Part shown: piece by piece, positions 6,922-16,635 of the stretch
How positions within the stretch are numbered: position 1 is the first letter of the stretch
Layout of the letters: each line of letters begins with the position of its first letter
Source of the DNA: Bacteroidota bacterium
Lineage (GTDB): Bacteria > Bacteroidota > Ignavibacteria > UBA10030 > UBA6906
Assembly (NCBI GenBank): GCA_019637975.1
Contig: JAHBUR010000019.1
Span: 1 to 64,000, forward strand
Direction of reading: 5' to 3'
DNA: 64,000 bases
Notes under the pieces: model-generated
What the model saw: only the letters and a program-made list of their open reading frames with translations
The model's database searches: none
What the model was told of the DNA's origin: nothing
Position numbers and translations under genes: made by a program

Positions 6922-9467
6922 CTTTGAGCTTTTGCCTGCTCCTTATGATCTCTCCCGAAACGGGCACGAATGGAGGGATTTCTCAATAATCCGAAAACAA
7001 CGCAAAGAACAGCAACACCCCATGCTGCATTTGAGAGCGTCCAGCCAAGCTGGTATACCGTCGGTTCAAACTTGAACACAACCTCGTGCTCCCCGGCCGG
7101 CACGATCACGGAGCGCAGAATAGAATTCGTCCGATGGATCTCGGTTTGAACTCCGTCGATGTATGCGTTCCATCCGGCTGGATAGTAAATCTCACTCAAT
7201 ACCATCAATGATTGCGATGCGTTCTTCGTCTTCAGAACAATGTTCCGCGACTTGAAATCAACGATCTGAACACTTGCAGAACTGTCAGGCGGATGAATGT
7301 CTTTATTGAGAGGGGCCTGAAGAATGCCCGTCGATGCCGGATTAAATTCTCCCGAGTTCAACAACCGGAAAACTTCGCTGTCATCGTTTGCAACAACAGC
7401 GTTCTTCACGAAGAATGCTCGCGGCAGCGCATCACGATTTTCGTAGGTCAACACTCCGCGCCCCGCATCGGTGTGTACAAGAGCAAATCCATCCGGCAAC
7501 TGTCCTTTTGCAACAAGATATCGGGCACTCAACATGTTCACCACATTCATGTTTACGGGAAAGGCCGGATCCCACCCGTTGTACAAACACGAATCAACAA
7601 CCGTTTGATAAATTTTCAACTTGGCCGGACTGTAGCCACCGACAGAATGAAGGCCGTGATATTGATATGACGTTTCCTGGTACAATTCACCCAATGGAAA
7701 TACCCTGAACCATTCGTTCTGCCGTCTCAATCTCTCATTTTCTTGCGAGAGAAACACAACTGTCTGGCTCGGCTGGAAACTTCCTTCAAGATTTGCCTGC
7801 GGCTGCGGGTCTATGAACTTCGCATCGATGATAAACAAATCTACCAACAAAATACCGATGATCAATGCCGCAAACAATCCTTCTCTGATTGCTTTGTTGA
7901 TGTAGAGGATGATGCTCCCGATTGCCGCGCCGGCAAGCAAAACGAATTTTACATAGTCGTTCCACAGCAACTCAAAGCGGATTCTCTTGAACTCTCCGAT
8001 AATCTGGGCTGTTTGTGCTCCGTAGCTTTCACCCTCCCGCGTGAACGTGAAACCGAACAGTTCAAAGAATGAGGCTTTCATCGTGAGTGCGGCAAGAAAC
8101 ACAACGCCGAGCACACCGAGCGTGTAGTACAATCCCCTTTTGAACTTCTCTCTGTTGAAGTCCTTTGAAATCTCCTCCAACAAATAGTGGAACCCGAACG
8201 CGCCGAGAACAGCAAACGTGAACGCGATGAGATGCAAGATCATTGCGGGCGCACGGAATTTGTTGAAGAACGGCAACATATTGAACAGCAACTCATAGAA
8301 AATCCCGAAATGTTTCCCGAACGACATGAGTAACACGAGTACTGTCAGGAGAGCAAAAAAGAGAGTCTTTGTATTCCGCTTGTACACCAACGTGATGACA
8401 GCGAGAAGAATCGGGACAATGCCGACATACACCGTCGAGGTATTGAATGGCATCGTTCCCCAGTACAGCGGCAGCCCCATTTGCTGTCCTTGCCAGTTGT
8501 GCACATACGTGCTGGAAAAGCCGAAGAACGACGGAACAAGAAGTGTCAACAACTCAGCCGGATTGAACGACCAGTTGGTTGCGTACTCCCACGTAAGTCC
8601 TCCGGTAGCGCCCTTTGTTCCGCCGCCGCGTATCGAATACTGGGCGTACTCATACACCGAGAGGTAGATGTACGATGAAATGCACAACCCGACAACCATT
8701 GCCCCTGCGAAGAGAGCCGTCTTCTTGGGAATCAGCAGCTTGTTCTCTTTGAAATCCCTGATGATGTGATAGAGGAGATAGAATCCCAACACCATCAAAA
8801 CGTAGTAGACAATCTGCAAGTGATTGGTAAGCAACAACGTTCCGATGCCGACGCACAACAAACCGAAACTGAGAAGATCGCGCCGCTCAAAAACTTGGTG
8901 CGTCAACAGAAACACGAGCGGCAGATAACTTAACGCCATCAGTTTCGAGCCGTGACCTTCAGCCGCGAGAGCTATACCGTAGGGGCTGAGCATGAATGCA
9001 ATTGCCCCGAGCAGGGCTGCAACGCGGGAGAGTTTCCATACGCGCAGCAACATGAACATGAACACGCCGCAGAAGAAGTAGTACACGGCAAACCAACTCC
9101 ACTTTCTGTTCATGTACAGGAGGTCGAGAATCTCAACAACGATTTTCTGGGCATAGCTGACATCGTGCGGCAGGTAATGCACATTGCCGAACGTTGGCAT
9201 CCCGCTGAAGAAATGAGGCATCCATAGCGGGTCAACGCCTTCTGTCTCTGCAATCGTGTTCCCGACTTTTTCATACGTCAGGGCATTTGCCGTATCGCCG
9301 CCGGTTGAGAACGCGCCATCATCAAACACGATTCCTCTGAACAAGACAAGCGTAATCAGATACAGGAACGCAACACAAAGGAGATCCTGCTTCACGGGTG
9401 AGAGCGATGAGAAGATTGAGCGTTGCGGCTGTTCGCGGAGGGGCGAGGTCTTCTTTGCTTTTGCCAT
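6918..9467 (-). CDS. YfhO-family polytopic membrane protein (GT-C-like), copy 1
   Basis: 849 residues. A short basic N-terminus is followed by about a dozen hydrophobic helices to residue 560, with the early loop STGGDTANALTYEK, PLWMPHFFSGMPTFGNVHY and SPYGIALAAEGHGSK. The extracytoplasmic C-terminal domain (600-800) ends in LSEIYYPAGWNAYIDGVQTE, then a last helix. This is the YfhO family, whose studied members are GT-C-type enzymes that add sugars to cell-surface polymers from lipid-linked donors. Here the acceptor is unknown. Paralogous to the gene at 21750-24077 (shared LSEIYYP, AYxDGVxTEI, RTNxxLRSV pattern). Last gene of the LamG-GT4-YfhO unit. Confidence 0.88.
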   Translation of the reverse strand: MAKAKKTSPLREQPQRSIFSSLSPVKQDLLCVAFLYLITLVLFRGIVFDDGAFSTGGDTANALTYEKVGNTIAETEGVDPLWMPHFFSGMPTFGNVHYLPHDVSYAQKIVVEILDLLYMNRKWSWFAVYYFFCGVFMFMLLRVWKLSRVAALLGAIAFMLSPYGIALAAEGHGSKLMALSYLPLVFLLTHQVFERRDLLSFGLLCVGIGTLLLTNHLQIVYYVLMVLGFYLLYHIIRDFKENKLLIPKKTALFAGAMVVGLCISSYIYLSVYEYAQYSIRGGGTKGATGGLTWEYATNWSFNPAELLTLLVPSFFGFSSTYVHNWQGQQMGLPLYWGTMPFNTSTVYVGIVPILLAVITLVYKRNTKTLFFALLTVLVLLMSFGKHFGIFYELLFNMLPFFNKFRAPAMILHLIAFTFAVLGAFGFHYLLEEISKDFNREKFKRGLYYTLGVLGVVFLAALTMKASFFELFGFTFTREGESYGAQTAQIIGEFKRIRFELLWNDYVKFVLLAGAAIGSIILYINKAIREGLFAALIIGILLVDLFIIDAKFIDPQPQANLEGSFQPSQTVVFLSQENERLRRQNEWFRVFPLGELYQETSYQYHGLHSVGGYSPAKLKIYQTVVDSCLYNGWDPAFPVNMNVVNMLSARYLVAKGQLPDGFALVHTDAGRGVLTYENRDALPRAFFVKNAVVANDDSEVFRLLNSGEFNPASTGILQAPLNKDIHPPDSSASVQIVDFKSRNIVLKTKNASQSLMVLSEIYYPAGWNAYIDGVQTEIHRTNSILRSVIVPAGEHEVVFKFEPTVYQLGWTLSNAAWGVAVLCVVFGLLRNPSIRARFGRDHKEQAKAQS

Positions 9468-9539
9468 GCTATCCTTGCATTCAGTTGGTGCATTTACAGT
9501 GAGAGTGGAGCAACGCAGGGCAGATTCTCAACGACGAAG

Positions 9540-10688
9540 CTACGGTTCCAGAATGGCGAGAAGTTTCCGCACAAACCGGTCTTTTCCGAAGTCTCTAAAT
9601 CGTTCTCTCACATGGGTTTGCATGGAGGAGAGAAGCGGCTGGTCGGCGATGAGGCTGAGACTATGCTCCACAAGTTCGTCCACACTGCTCCAAAGATAGC
9701 CAGTTTTGCCGTGCGAAACAATTTCTTTTTGCCCGCCGCGGTTGACGACGACAGGAACACAACCCGCCGACATGGCCTCAATGGTGGACATGCCGAAATG
9801 TTCCGCACGCTCAGGATGCCTCTGCTCGTCAACGCCGAATCCGGCTGCATGCCAGAAAATCGTTGCCTCGTTGTAGTGTCGCTTCAGATCTTCGTATGGA
9901 GTATTGACGTGAAAATAGATGGGAAGCCCGTCTGCCGCGGCACGCAATTCGTCAAGATACCTCTGCGACGCTTCATCTGATCCGCAACTGCCGACAAGCC
10001 GGTATTGCCAGGTAGTGTTCGGCAATTGCTTGTATAATTGCTTAAATGTTTCGATGAGAATATCGTACCGCTTGTCGTTGTACAAACCGCGGAAGAACCT
10101 GCCGACGCTGAGGATGACGCGTTCCTTCGGGGTTCCCTCGACGAGGAAATCATCAATTGCCGGTTCGAGAATTGTTGAGGGAATGTCGTGAATGATGTTG
10201 AGCGAGTAACTGACGAACTTTGAATAGACAAGAACAGCTTGTGTTTCGTGCAAGCGTTTCAGAAGATCGCGACGAAGGAAGTCTTTTGCCGCCTCTTTCA
10301 AATCCCCCTTCAACATCCTCACTAGAATTGTGACGCGCGAAATGTGTCCGTAAGGGATTTGCAGCACGGCAAACGTCTGATGCGCGCGGGAACGGAAAAA
10401 GCGGTAGTTGGTGATATAGAAACAAACATCAAAACCGCCCGACATTTCCTCCGCGTGTTGCCGCAGCATGTTCAAATCGCCATCAACAAGATGGACGCGT
10501 GCAGCTTCGATATCGATCTTGAAATAACGGGAAACGGCATCCTTGTCGAAGGATGCCGTTTGCGCGATGAGTGTAACTTCGTAGCCGGCGCGAAGCAGCG
10601 TCTCACCAATTGCCAGCATGTACTTCTCGCCGCCGCCACGAGTTGACCAGTATTCTGAATAGATGAGAACGCGCTTCGTGACGGACAT
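9540..10688 (-). CDS. Glycosyltransferase family 4 (GT-B fold)
   Basis: 382 residues. N-terminal acceptor domain begins RVLIYSEYWSTRGGGEKYM, with the glycine-rich loop typical of GT4 enzymes. The C-terminal donor domain has ERVILSVGRFF, then RLVGSCGSDE and the E-x7-E region around EHFGMSTIEAMSAGCVPVV. Cytoplasmic transfer of an activated sugar to a growing glycan is inferred; donor and acceptor unknown. It sits 9 bases after the LamG/T9SS gene and 72 bases before yfhO copy 1. Confidence 0.92.
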   Translation of the reverse strand: MSVTKRVLIYSEYWSTRGGGEKYMLAIGETLLRAGYEVTLIAQTASFDKDAVSRYFKIDIEAARVHLVDGDLNMLRQHAEEMSGGFDVCFYITNYRFFRSRAHQTFAVLQIPYGHISRVTILVRMLKGDLKEAAKDFLRRDLLKRLHETQAVLVYSKFVSYSLNIIHDIPSTILEPAIDDFLVEGTPKERVILSVGRFFRGLYNDKRYDILIETFKQLYKQLPNTTWQYRLVGSCGSDEASQRYLDELRAAADGLPIYFHVNTPYEDLKRHYNEATIFWHAAGFGVDEQRHPERAEHFGMSTIEAMSAGCVPVVVNRGGQKEIVSHGKTGYLWSSVDELVEHSLSLIADQPLLSSMQTHVRERFRDFGKDRFVRKLLAILEP

Positions 10689-10697
10689 GCGGTAATG

Positions 10698-13271
10698 CTA
10701 TTTGAGAAAAACGAGTTTCTTGTTCACCGACAATCCGCCGGCCTGCATCCGGTAAACATACATGCCTGATGCAACATGAGCAGCGTTCCATGAGACCTGA
10801 TGCCGTCCTGCAAGACGCATTTCATCAACGAGAACGGCAACCTCTCTCCCCAACATGTCGTACACCGCAATTCTTACCAACGAAGGCTCCGGAACATCGT
10901 ACTTGATTGTCGTTGACGGATTGAACGGATTCGGAAAATTTTGATACAATGCAAACTCAGTCGGAAGCGGTTGTCCGCCGCCGGCACCCGTTAATATCAC
11001 CGAAACCTCACCTGAAGATACACTTTCATTCCCTGAAGAGTCAAATGCCGTGACTCGATAGTACCAGCGATTGCTGCCGGAGACATTCAGGTCTACAAAC
11101 GCGTTGCCCGTTGCAGTTCCAATTCTGTTTGACGCCGCAGGAATGAAGTTTGCTGCTGCCGAACGATACACCCAATAGCCCATCACATCGGGTTCCGGTG
11201 ATTGATCCCATCCGACATTCACCTGCCCAACTCCGGCAACTGCAAACGGATTCGCCGGCGGCGCCGGAGAGATGTTATCCACCGAATAGCCGCTGTCAGG
11301 ATCCGAGAAGAAGACGTGCACATTGTTCACCGAGTGTGCTGATACGCGAAATACCGACCAATGCATTCCTCCAAAGCGAGTCGAATCATACAAGGTTGGT
11401 GCAACAAACGAATATTGTTCGAACCTGACCGCGGGAATCGTTGCAACAAAATCCCAAAGACCCGGGCTCCCGGCAACTCTTCTCCATACTCCGTACTGCA
11501 CCACCTGTATCGAGTCCCCGATGCGATCATGAATGCTCGGATGCCAAATGATCCTGACTTGTTTTCCTTGATCGGCGGGAACGTCACGGATGGTCATGAT
11601 CACGGGTGCATCGCCGGCAGCAAACGCTTGACCTCTGAGCGCGATTCGAACAACCGGCCGGTTCGGGTCGTTGCTGTGAATCGAAAGCGTTCCAGTGTCT
11701 GTCTGTGCTGCAATCGGAGTGTAGGTCACAGGAACGATACGCGAAGTTCCGGGCGGTACCGGGAACGTGACCGGTATAATGGCCTCGAAGACATTGTTGT
11801 TTGTTTCTGTTCCAAAATGCAAAGTATCTTGCAGGCCGGTATTTCGGACAACAAGGTTGATCGTTGAGTACGAACCAAGCAGTATTCGACCGAAGTCAAT
11901 GGAAGTGTGCGATACTTCGATCGTTGGAACGAAGGGATTGGAAGGATGCAAGGCGCCCTTCATGATCCTCACTTCATCGATCACGCCCCGGAAAAATGTC
12001 GGCTGAACGAAATTCTCCCAACTACCCATTGTCAATGGCCGTGCATTCGTCAACGGAAACGTCACAGGATCATTCAACGGAGTTGCAGCATGTAACCCGT
12101 CAACATACAGGAAGAGTCTCCCGAGAGACCGGTCGCGAATCAATGTTGCCTTGTGCCATTGATTATCGTTAAATGACTCCGTGCTGGTGATGCGCAATAG
12201 CGTGTCGGGAAATGGAGTATCATCACGATTGCCGATGATACCTTGAACTTTCCCGTTCAGAATGCGCAAAGCGAATCCCGGAAGCGGAGCCAACCCTCTT
12301 CGGATGATCTCACCCGTATCCTGCTGGGTAGTTTTGAACCATGCCTCTACCGTGAAGCTCTGCGAAGTGTCAAAGTTCATTCCTACCGGATTCTGAACGA
12401 ACACGTAGTTGTATGAACCGCTGAACGACCGCGCATTGCCGCTGACGCCGGCTACGATTGTCGTCCCGTATGCATTGCCGTCGTTGCCGTACGGACCGGA
12501 GTCGGCGACGAGAGATCCGGTGAACTCATCATAATGCCAGAGAGCAACCGTGTCGCTTACAACCGGCGGAGCGGAGCGTGCAACATTCGAAATGCGGGCC
12601 TCGTCTATCACTCCGTTGAAGTACTGCGGCTGAACGTTGTTTTCCCACTTACCGAATGTTAATGGCCGATCGCTTGATAACGGGAATATTATCGGATCGT
12701 TGATGGGTGATGTTGCAAGCACTCCGTCGACATATAGTCGGATTTCTCCCGCTCGATGATCACGTTCCAGAGTCGCGAGATGCCATTGACCATCGTTCAC
12801 AAGTTGCTGGCTTCGGATTTTGACGAGCGTATCCGGAAAGAAGCTATCCTCCCTGTTGCCGAGCTCGCCCTGCAAATATCCGTCCTTGATAACGAGTCCG
12901 TAGCCGGCTGTGGGCGACAACCCTTTCCGGATCAGCCAACCCAATTGCGTTGTGGTTTTAAACCAGACATCAATCGTAAAGCTCTTGTTGGCTCCGAATC
13001 CCAACGAACCGTTCGACGGATTGTTCACATGAACAAAATCCGACGTGCCGTTGAACGAACGCGCATTGCCGAAACGTCCGTTCGTAACCGTAGTCCCGTA
13101 TGCTGTTCCGTGATTTCCAAACAACGAAGTATCCCGCACGAAAGAACCGCCGGTTTCATTGTAATGCCATAACGCCACGGTGTGCTCATCAAGGACAAAC
13201 GGCGCGGGCGTTTGGGCGATGAGGGCCAATGGAGAGATGAAGAGCATGAGAAAAATGATGATTGATTTCAT
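10698..13271 (-). CDS. Secreted protein with two LamG domains and T9SS sorting domain
   Basis: 857 residues, exported and likely surface-attached. Signal peptide about 1-20 (IIIFLMLFISPLALIAQ). Two LamG/concanavalin-A-like jelly rolls follow at about 24-230 and 238-445; they share TVALWHY, NARSF, WFKTT, NDPxxFPL and GVIDE, so they arose by internal duplication. Residues 450-555 look like an ASPM/Hydin-type (choice-of-anchor D) Ig domain, about 670-765 an FN3-like domain (WDQSPEPDVMGYWVYRS), and 772-857 the type A T9SS signal (LYQNFPNPFNPSTTIKY, DMLGREVAVLVDE). A glycan- or matrix-binding role is inferred from LamG. GGGAGG precedes the ATG. It follows the LamG lipoprotein gene by 45 bases. Confidence 0.93.
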   Translation of the reverse strand: MKSIIIFLMLFISPLALIAQTPAPFVLDEHTVALWHYNETGGSFVRDTSLFGNHGTAYGTTVTNGRFGNARSFNGTSDFVHVNNPSNGSLGFGANKSFTIDVWFKTTTQLGWLIRKGLSPTAGYGLVIKDGYLQGELGNREDSFFPDTLVKIRSQQLVNDGQWHLATLERDHRAGEIRLYVDGVLATSPINDPIIFPLSSDRPLTFGKWENNVQPQYFNGVIDEARISNVARSAPPVVSDTVALWHYDEFTGSLVADSGPYGNDGNAYGTTIVAGVSGNARSFSGSYNYVFVQNPVGMNFDTSQSFTVEAWFKTTQQDTGEIIRRGLAPLPGFALRILNGKVQGIIGNRDDTPFPDTLLRITSTESFNDNQWHKATLIRDRSLGRLFLYVDGLHAATPLNDPVTFPLTNARPLTMGSWENFVQPTFFRGVIDEVRIMKGALHPSNPFVPTIEVSHTSIDFGRILLGSYSTINLVVRNTGLQDTLHFGTETNNNVFEAIIPVTFPVPPGTSRIVPVTYTPIAAQTDTGTLSIHSNDPNRPVVRIALRGQAFAAGDAPVIMTIRDVPADQGKQVRIIWHPSIHDRIGDSIQVVQYGVWRRVAGSPGLWDFVATIPAVRFEQYSFVAPTLYDSTRFGGMHWSVFRVSAHSVNNVHVFFSDPDSGYSVDNISPAPPANPFAVAGVGQVNVGWDQSPEPDVMGYWVYRSAAANFIPAASNRIGTATGNAFVDLNVSGSNRWYYRVTAFDSSGNESVSSGEVSVILTGAGGGQPLPTEFALYQNFPNPFNPSTTIKYDVPEPSLVRIAVYDMLGREVAVLVDEMRLAGRHQVSWNAAHVASGMYVYRMQAGGLSVNKKLVFLK

Positions 13272-13316
13272 AGAGCCTCCCTGTGCCAGATTGTCGAGAA
13301 TTGGAAATAGATGGCG

Positions 13317-14387
13317 CTACATATCAGAATACAAGGTCTGGATTTCCTGCTGCGACAGAGCCCGACTGTACAATCGAACATCGTCGATTGCTCCGTTGAA
13401 CATGTGGCTCGGAGGATCGTTGAGTCTACCGAGAATTCCACTGATCGCGGTCCGCGTGTTGGGGGAGCGCGCAATGCTGTTTGCAAAGCCGGTTGCAACT
13501 TGCTCTCCGTTCTTGTAAAGGCGCATCGTCAAGCCGTCCCACGTCGCAGCGACATGGATCCAACTGCCTGCTACGGAAAGTGATGCAGCATCAAGAATAG
13601 AAACAGCCCCGGCATCTGTGCCATCGCGAGAAATAGTAAAGCGAAGCCTGTTTGTGGGGTGAATCCCGACGGCGTAGGTTCTCCCGTCCACTCCATCAAC
13701 TACATCCCATCTCGTCACAATGTGCCTATAGTCGAACCCGCCGTTATACTTGATCCAAACAGAGATCGTTAGTGCATTTCGCGGATTCAGGGCTGTATCG
13801 CGACCCGCATCAATGTATGCCGAGAAGCCGTTGAACGAGTAGGCCCTGTTCGGATTCCCAAATCGATCGGCGACCAAGGTCGCGTTGTTGACAACTCCGT
13901 GATGATTGTTGCCACTCTCATCATTCGCGTTGCCGTTGAACGGATAATACAGCAAAAGGGATGGATCCTGCGTTGGTGTGCCCCACGTGACAACAATAAC
14001 AATGCGCCCCGTTGTGGGCATCAATTGTAGGGCAATGCTCGACGTTGCTCCCGGGTAAACGTCTACGTCGGTCTCACCGGAGTATCGAACGATCCCCGAG
14101 GTATCTTTAGCATCGATGCGAAGATGCCAACGCCCGACAGGAACATCATCAAAACTGCCGGTCGCACTGGAGTCCGATATTGCCATACTCAACGTACGAT
14201 CAGCATATCCCGCTCTGGAGAGTGTGGCAACCACAGTGGTAATTCCCGGAGGCGGACTGGCAAACCGCAGCACCATATTACCGGCAGGCTGATTCTGATT
14301 TGAAAGATCCGGCATCGTGCCGCTGTCATTGCAGGCCAAGGAAAAGAACAACACAAAGAACAGGGAGAACATGACTTCGCGTTTCAT
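13317..14387 (-). CDS. LamG-domain lipoprotein
   Basis: 356 residues from the ATG at 14387, which has AAGGAGG just upstream; a start at 14411 is in frame but lacks such a site. A lipoprotein signal (MFSLFFVLFFSLAC) with C near residue 19 points to an outer-membrane anchor. Residues about 35-140 form a beta-rich domain; a LamG jelly roll covers about 150-350 (LLLYYPFNGNANDESGNNHH, ALTISVWIKYNG, GSWIHVAATWDG, AIDDVRLYSRALSQQEI). Probably binds a surface glycan; this is inference. First large gene of the unit ending with yfhO copy 1, with a short leader ORF directly upstream. Confidence 0.9.
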   Translation of the reverse strand: MKREVMFSLFFVLFFSLACNDSGTMPDLSNQNQPAGNMVLRFASPPPGITTVVATLSRAGYADRTLSMAISDSSATGSFDDVPVGRWHLRIDAKDTSGIVRYSGETDVDVYPGATSSIALQLMPTTGRIVIVVTWGTPTQDPSLLLYYPFNGNANDESGNNHHGVVNNATLVADRFGNPNRAYSFNGFSAYIDAGRDTALNPRNALTISVWIKYNGGFDYRHIVTRWDVVDGVDGRTYAVGIHPTNRLRFTISRDGTDAGAVSILDAASLSVAGSWIHVAATWDGLTMRLYKNGEQVATGFANSIARSPNTRTAISGILGRLNDPPSHMFNGAIDDVRLYSRALSQQEIQTLYSDM

Positions 14388-14407
14388 GGTTACCTCCTTC
14401 GACAGAT

Positions 14408-14524
14408 TCATGAAATGAAGTTGCGCGGTAACTGTTGCGTTGCATGATCAAGCCCCATGAGACGAGATGGAGCGCAAAGAACAGACCACGGGACGCTTAG
14501 GTAAGAACGGTGTCTAACATCCAT
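14408..14524 (-). CDS. Putative 38-residue leader ORF upstream of the LamG lipoprotein
   Basis: ATG at 14524 lies 7 nt after a perfect GGAGG (plus-strand CCTCC at 14532-14536) and the frame runs 38 codons to TGA, ending 20 bases before the lipoprotein ATG. The peptide begins MDVRHRSYLSVPWSVL and contains one Cys and two Trp-free, Arg-rich stretches; no family is recognised. Its stop overlaps an alternative ATG of the next gene as ATGA. Together with a promoter about 50 nt upstream it looks like a translated leader peptide, but conservation is unknown. The rest of 14388-14689 holds this ORF and the promoter; I see nothing else there. Confidence 0.4.
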   Translation of the reverse strand: MDVRHRSYLSVPWSVLCAPSRLMGLDHATQQLPRNFIS

Positions 14525-14576
14525 CTTCAAGCCTCCGTTGAGAGGAATGCGGGGAGCAAACTAGACAGGAGACAAT

Positions 14577-14608
14577 GAAATGTAGGGAAAAGCAGATGCC
14601 AATGTCAA
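14577..14608 (-). promoter_or_regulatory. Predicted promoter of the LamG-GT4-YfhO unit
   Basis: Minus strand: TTGACA (14608-14603), then TACATTTC (14584-14577), a near-perfect TAnnTTTG box; T-to-T distance 24. The implied leader to the lipoprotein ATG is about 180 nt and includes the 38-codon ORF. Confidence 0.5.
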
Positions 14609-14689
14609 GTGGAGTTTGTGCGTCTGCAGGGCGGATTGACGATGGTCAAGTAACAAGGGTGGTGCCCGAAGAAGCTGGTGAATAGTGAC

Positions 14690-15466
14690 CTATCTCTCTT
14701 TCTGAATCAACGCAACGGCAAGTCCGGAAGCGCCTGCATTTTGATGATCGGAATAGCCGGTGTTGTATAATTCGTCAGGGTTTGCGGGCCTCCACCCGGA
14801 TTCATCCGAGTACGTGAAATACAATTCGTTAATGTGGGATGAGTTGCGGGCAACGGCAAGCAGTTCTTGCCAATGAAGTGAATCATAATTGCGCAGCCAG
14901 CCATGATCCTCGAACTTGCCGAAAGGAACACTTATGTAAATCATTCCGCCGACACGAATTATGCGCATCATTTCCTTTAACGCCGCCTTGTCCATCTCCT
15001 TGTCCAAGGTGAAGTCACTTGTGTAGATGGAGTTGTCCATCCCGAAATGCTCGAGGGCGGAGATACACCATATGAGGTCAAATGACTCGTCCTGAAAATC
15101 CGTCTTGGCAATGTTTGCAACAACCGAGTTGGTGTAGAGCAGGCGTACCTCATCGCCCGCAGGAACAATGTCAACTCCGGTAATATCTACCGGGCTCGGC
15201 AGAGATTTCAACATACGGGCGTGGGCGTTCATGATATTGGCATGACCGACATCCAACACTCTTTTTCCGGCCCGATATGTCAGTTGCGCGACAAGCAATT
15301 CAACAACACGCTCCGTCATCCCTCTGCCATAATTCCTCGGAAGAGAAACTGATTGCGGAAAATTCTGTTGAGAAAGGGACAGCGCTCGTTTGATTTCCCG
15401 ATCGATTTTCGGCGGAATTAACGCATGATAGGCGCTCAATACCAATTCGATCAGACTACTTTTCAT
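14690..15466 (-). CDS. Class I SAM-dependent methyltransferase
   Basis: 258 residues. Rossmann-type SAM motif I reads KRVLDVGHANIMNAHARML (a variant of the usual DxGxG), motif II VDITGVDIVP, then FDLIWCISALEHFG and VGGMIYISVPFGKFEDHGW. FkbM/methyltransferase-11-like proteins of this size modify sugars or lipids in glycan clusters. Last gene of the long minus-strand unit starting at 25.3 kb, 26 bases after a GT4 gene. Target unknown. Confidence 0.82.
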   Translation of the reverse strand: MKSSLIELVLSAYHALIPPKIDREIKRALSLSQQNFPQSVSLPRNYGRGMTERVVELLVAQLTYRAGKRVLDVGHANIMNAHARMLKSLPSPVDITGVDIVPAGDEVRLLYTNSVVANIAKTDFQDESFDLIWCISALEHFGMDNSIYTSDFTLDKEMDKAALKEMMRIIRVGGMIYISVPFGKFEDHGWLRNYDSLHWQELLAVARNSSHINELYFTYSDESGWRPANPDELYNTGYSDHQNAGASGLAVALIQKER

Positions 15467-15492
15467 TCTATCTCCTTTTGATGAAGTCGCTG

Positions 15493-16626
15493 TTACTTCT
15501 CCAACGTATCATAGACTTTCAAAATAGCATCAACGGCGTTTTCGACCGAGAATCGTTTGGCGCGAGCGAGTCCCTTCAATGCAAGCTCACGACGCAGTTC
15601 CTCGTTGCGGTGGAGAAGTTGTATAGCGTTGCCGATCTCAGCGGTACTCTCCGCATCGACAAGTAACGCAGCTCCTTCCCCGATCTCTTTGAGGGAAGAA
15701 TTGTTGGCCGTGATTACCGGGGTGCCCGATGCCATGGCTTCCACAACCGGATAGCCGTGCCCTTCATAAAGAGAGGGAAAGACAAACATCATCGCCATGC
15801 GGTACAGCGCAGCAAGATCCTCGTCGGCAACATAATTCAACAGGTGAATCCTGTCCCGCACGGAAGATGTGTTGACCGCCGCGAGAATATCTTCATACAT
15901 CCATCCTCGTCTGCCGACGATAACAAGGGACACGGTGTCACTGATTGACTTCTGAAACAGCTCGAATGCTTTCACCAACCGCGGGATGTTCTTCCGCGGT
16001 TCAAGTGTCCCGACAAACAATATGAAGGGAGTCGTCAGATGGAACTTCTCACGTACCCGATTTTCATCAAGCGGGGATCGGATATTTGTAAACACCGGAT
16101 CAGTTGGAGGACGGACGACGTGAACCTTCTCTGCGGGCATGTCCATCATTTCTATCAGATCGGCCCGGGTGTTCCCGGAGAGAACTGTTACCGCGTCTGC
16201 TCTCCGAAGTGAGCGGCGGTAGAGATAGTTCCACTTTCTTGCTGTAGCTTTGTTGTAGAAATGGGGGAACTTGTAATACGCGCTATCGTTGAACGAAATG
16301 ATTGCCTTTCCTTTTCCAATCGGAGGCAACAGCGGCTCGGCACCGTGAAAAACATCAAAGCGACCGAGGAAAGTCTGAATGGGCGGCACGCGCAGGTAAT
16401 TCCAATACATGCGTTTCACGATTCCCGGAATTTTCGCAATCGAAAGGCGGGCGTTGGGCGTGACGAGTGACTCGATCATCTCCACATCCAAATCCGGAGC
16501 CCACCCATGAAGCAGATACGTATGTTGACGATCGGCGGCAAGCAGCCCCTGTAACTGCATCACCGCCAAACGGCCGATGCCGGCACGCTGTTGTCGAAAA
16601 TGGCTGACGTCGTATGCGATGATCAT
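15493..16626 (-). CDS. Glycosyltransferase family 4 (GT-B fold)
   Basis: 377 residues. Starts MIIAYDVSHFRQQRAGIGR, the glycine-containing loop of the acceptor domain. The donor domain has PFILFVGTLEPRKNIPRLVKA and the E-x7-E signature in FVFPSLYEGHGYPVVEAMAS, then GTPVITANNSSLKEIGEGAA. This pattern is typical of mannosyl- or rhamnosyltransferases of O-antigen or exopolysaccharide pathways, but the sugar cannot be assigned. It lies between the flippase and a methyltransferase gene. Confidence 0.94.
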   Translation of the reverse strand: MIIAYDVSHFRQQRAGIGRLAVMQLQGLLAADRQHTYLLHGWAPDLDVEMIESLVTPNARLSIAKIPGIVKRMYWNYLRVPPIQTFLGRFDVFHGAEPLLPPIGKGKAIISFNDSAYYKFPHFYNKATARKWNYLYRRSLRRADAVTVLSGNTRADLIEMMDMPAEKVHVVRPPTDPVFTNIRSPLDENRVREKFHLTTPFILFVGTLEPRKNIPRLVKAFELFQKSISDTVSLVIVGRRGWMYEDILAAVNTSSVRDRIHLLNYVADEDLAALYRMAMMFVFPSLYEGHGYPVVEAMASGTPVITANNSSLKEIGEGAALLVDAESTAEIGNAIQLLHRNEELRRELALKGLARAKRFSVENAVDAILKVYDTLEK

Positions 16627-16635
16627 GCAGGTTAC

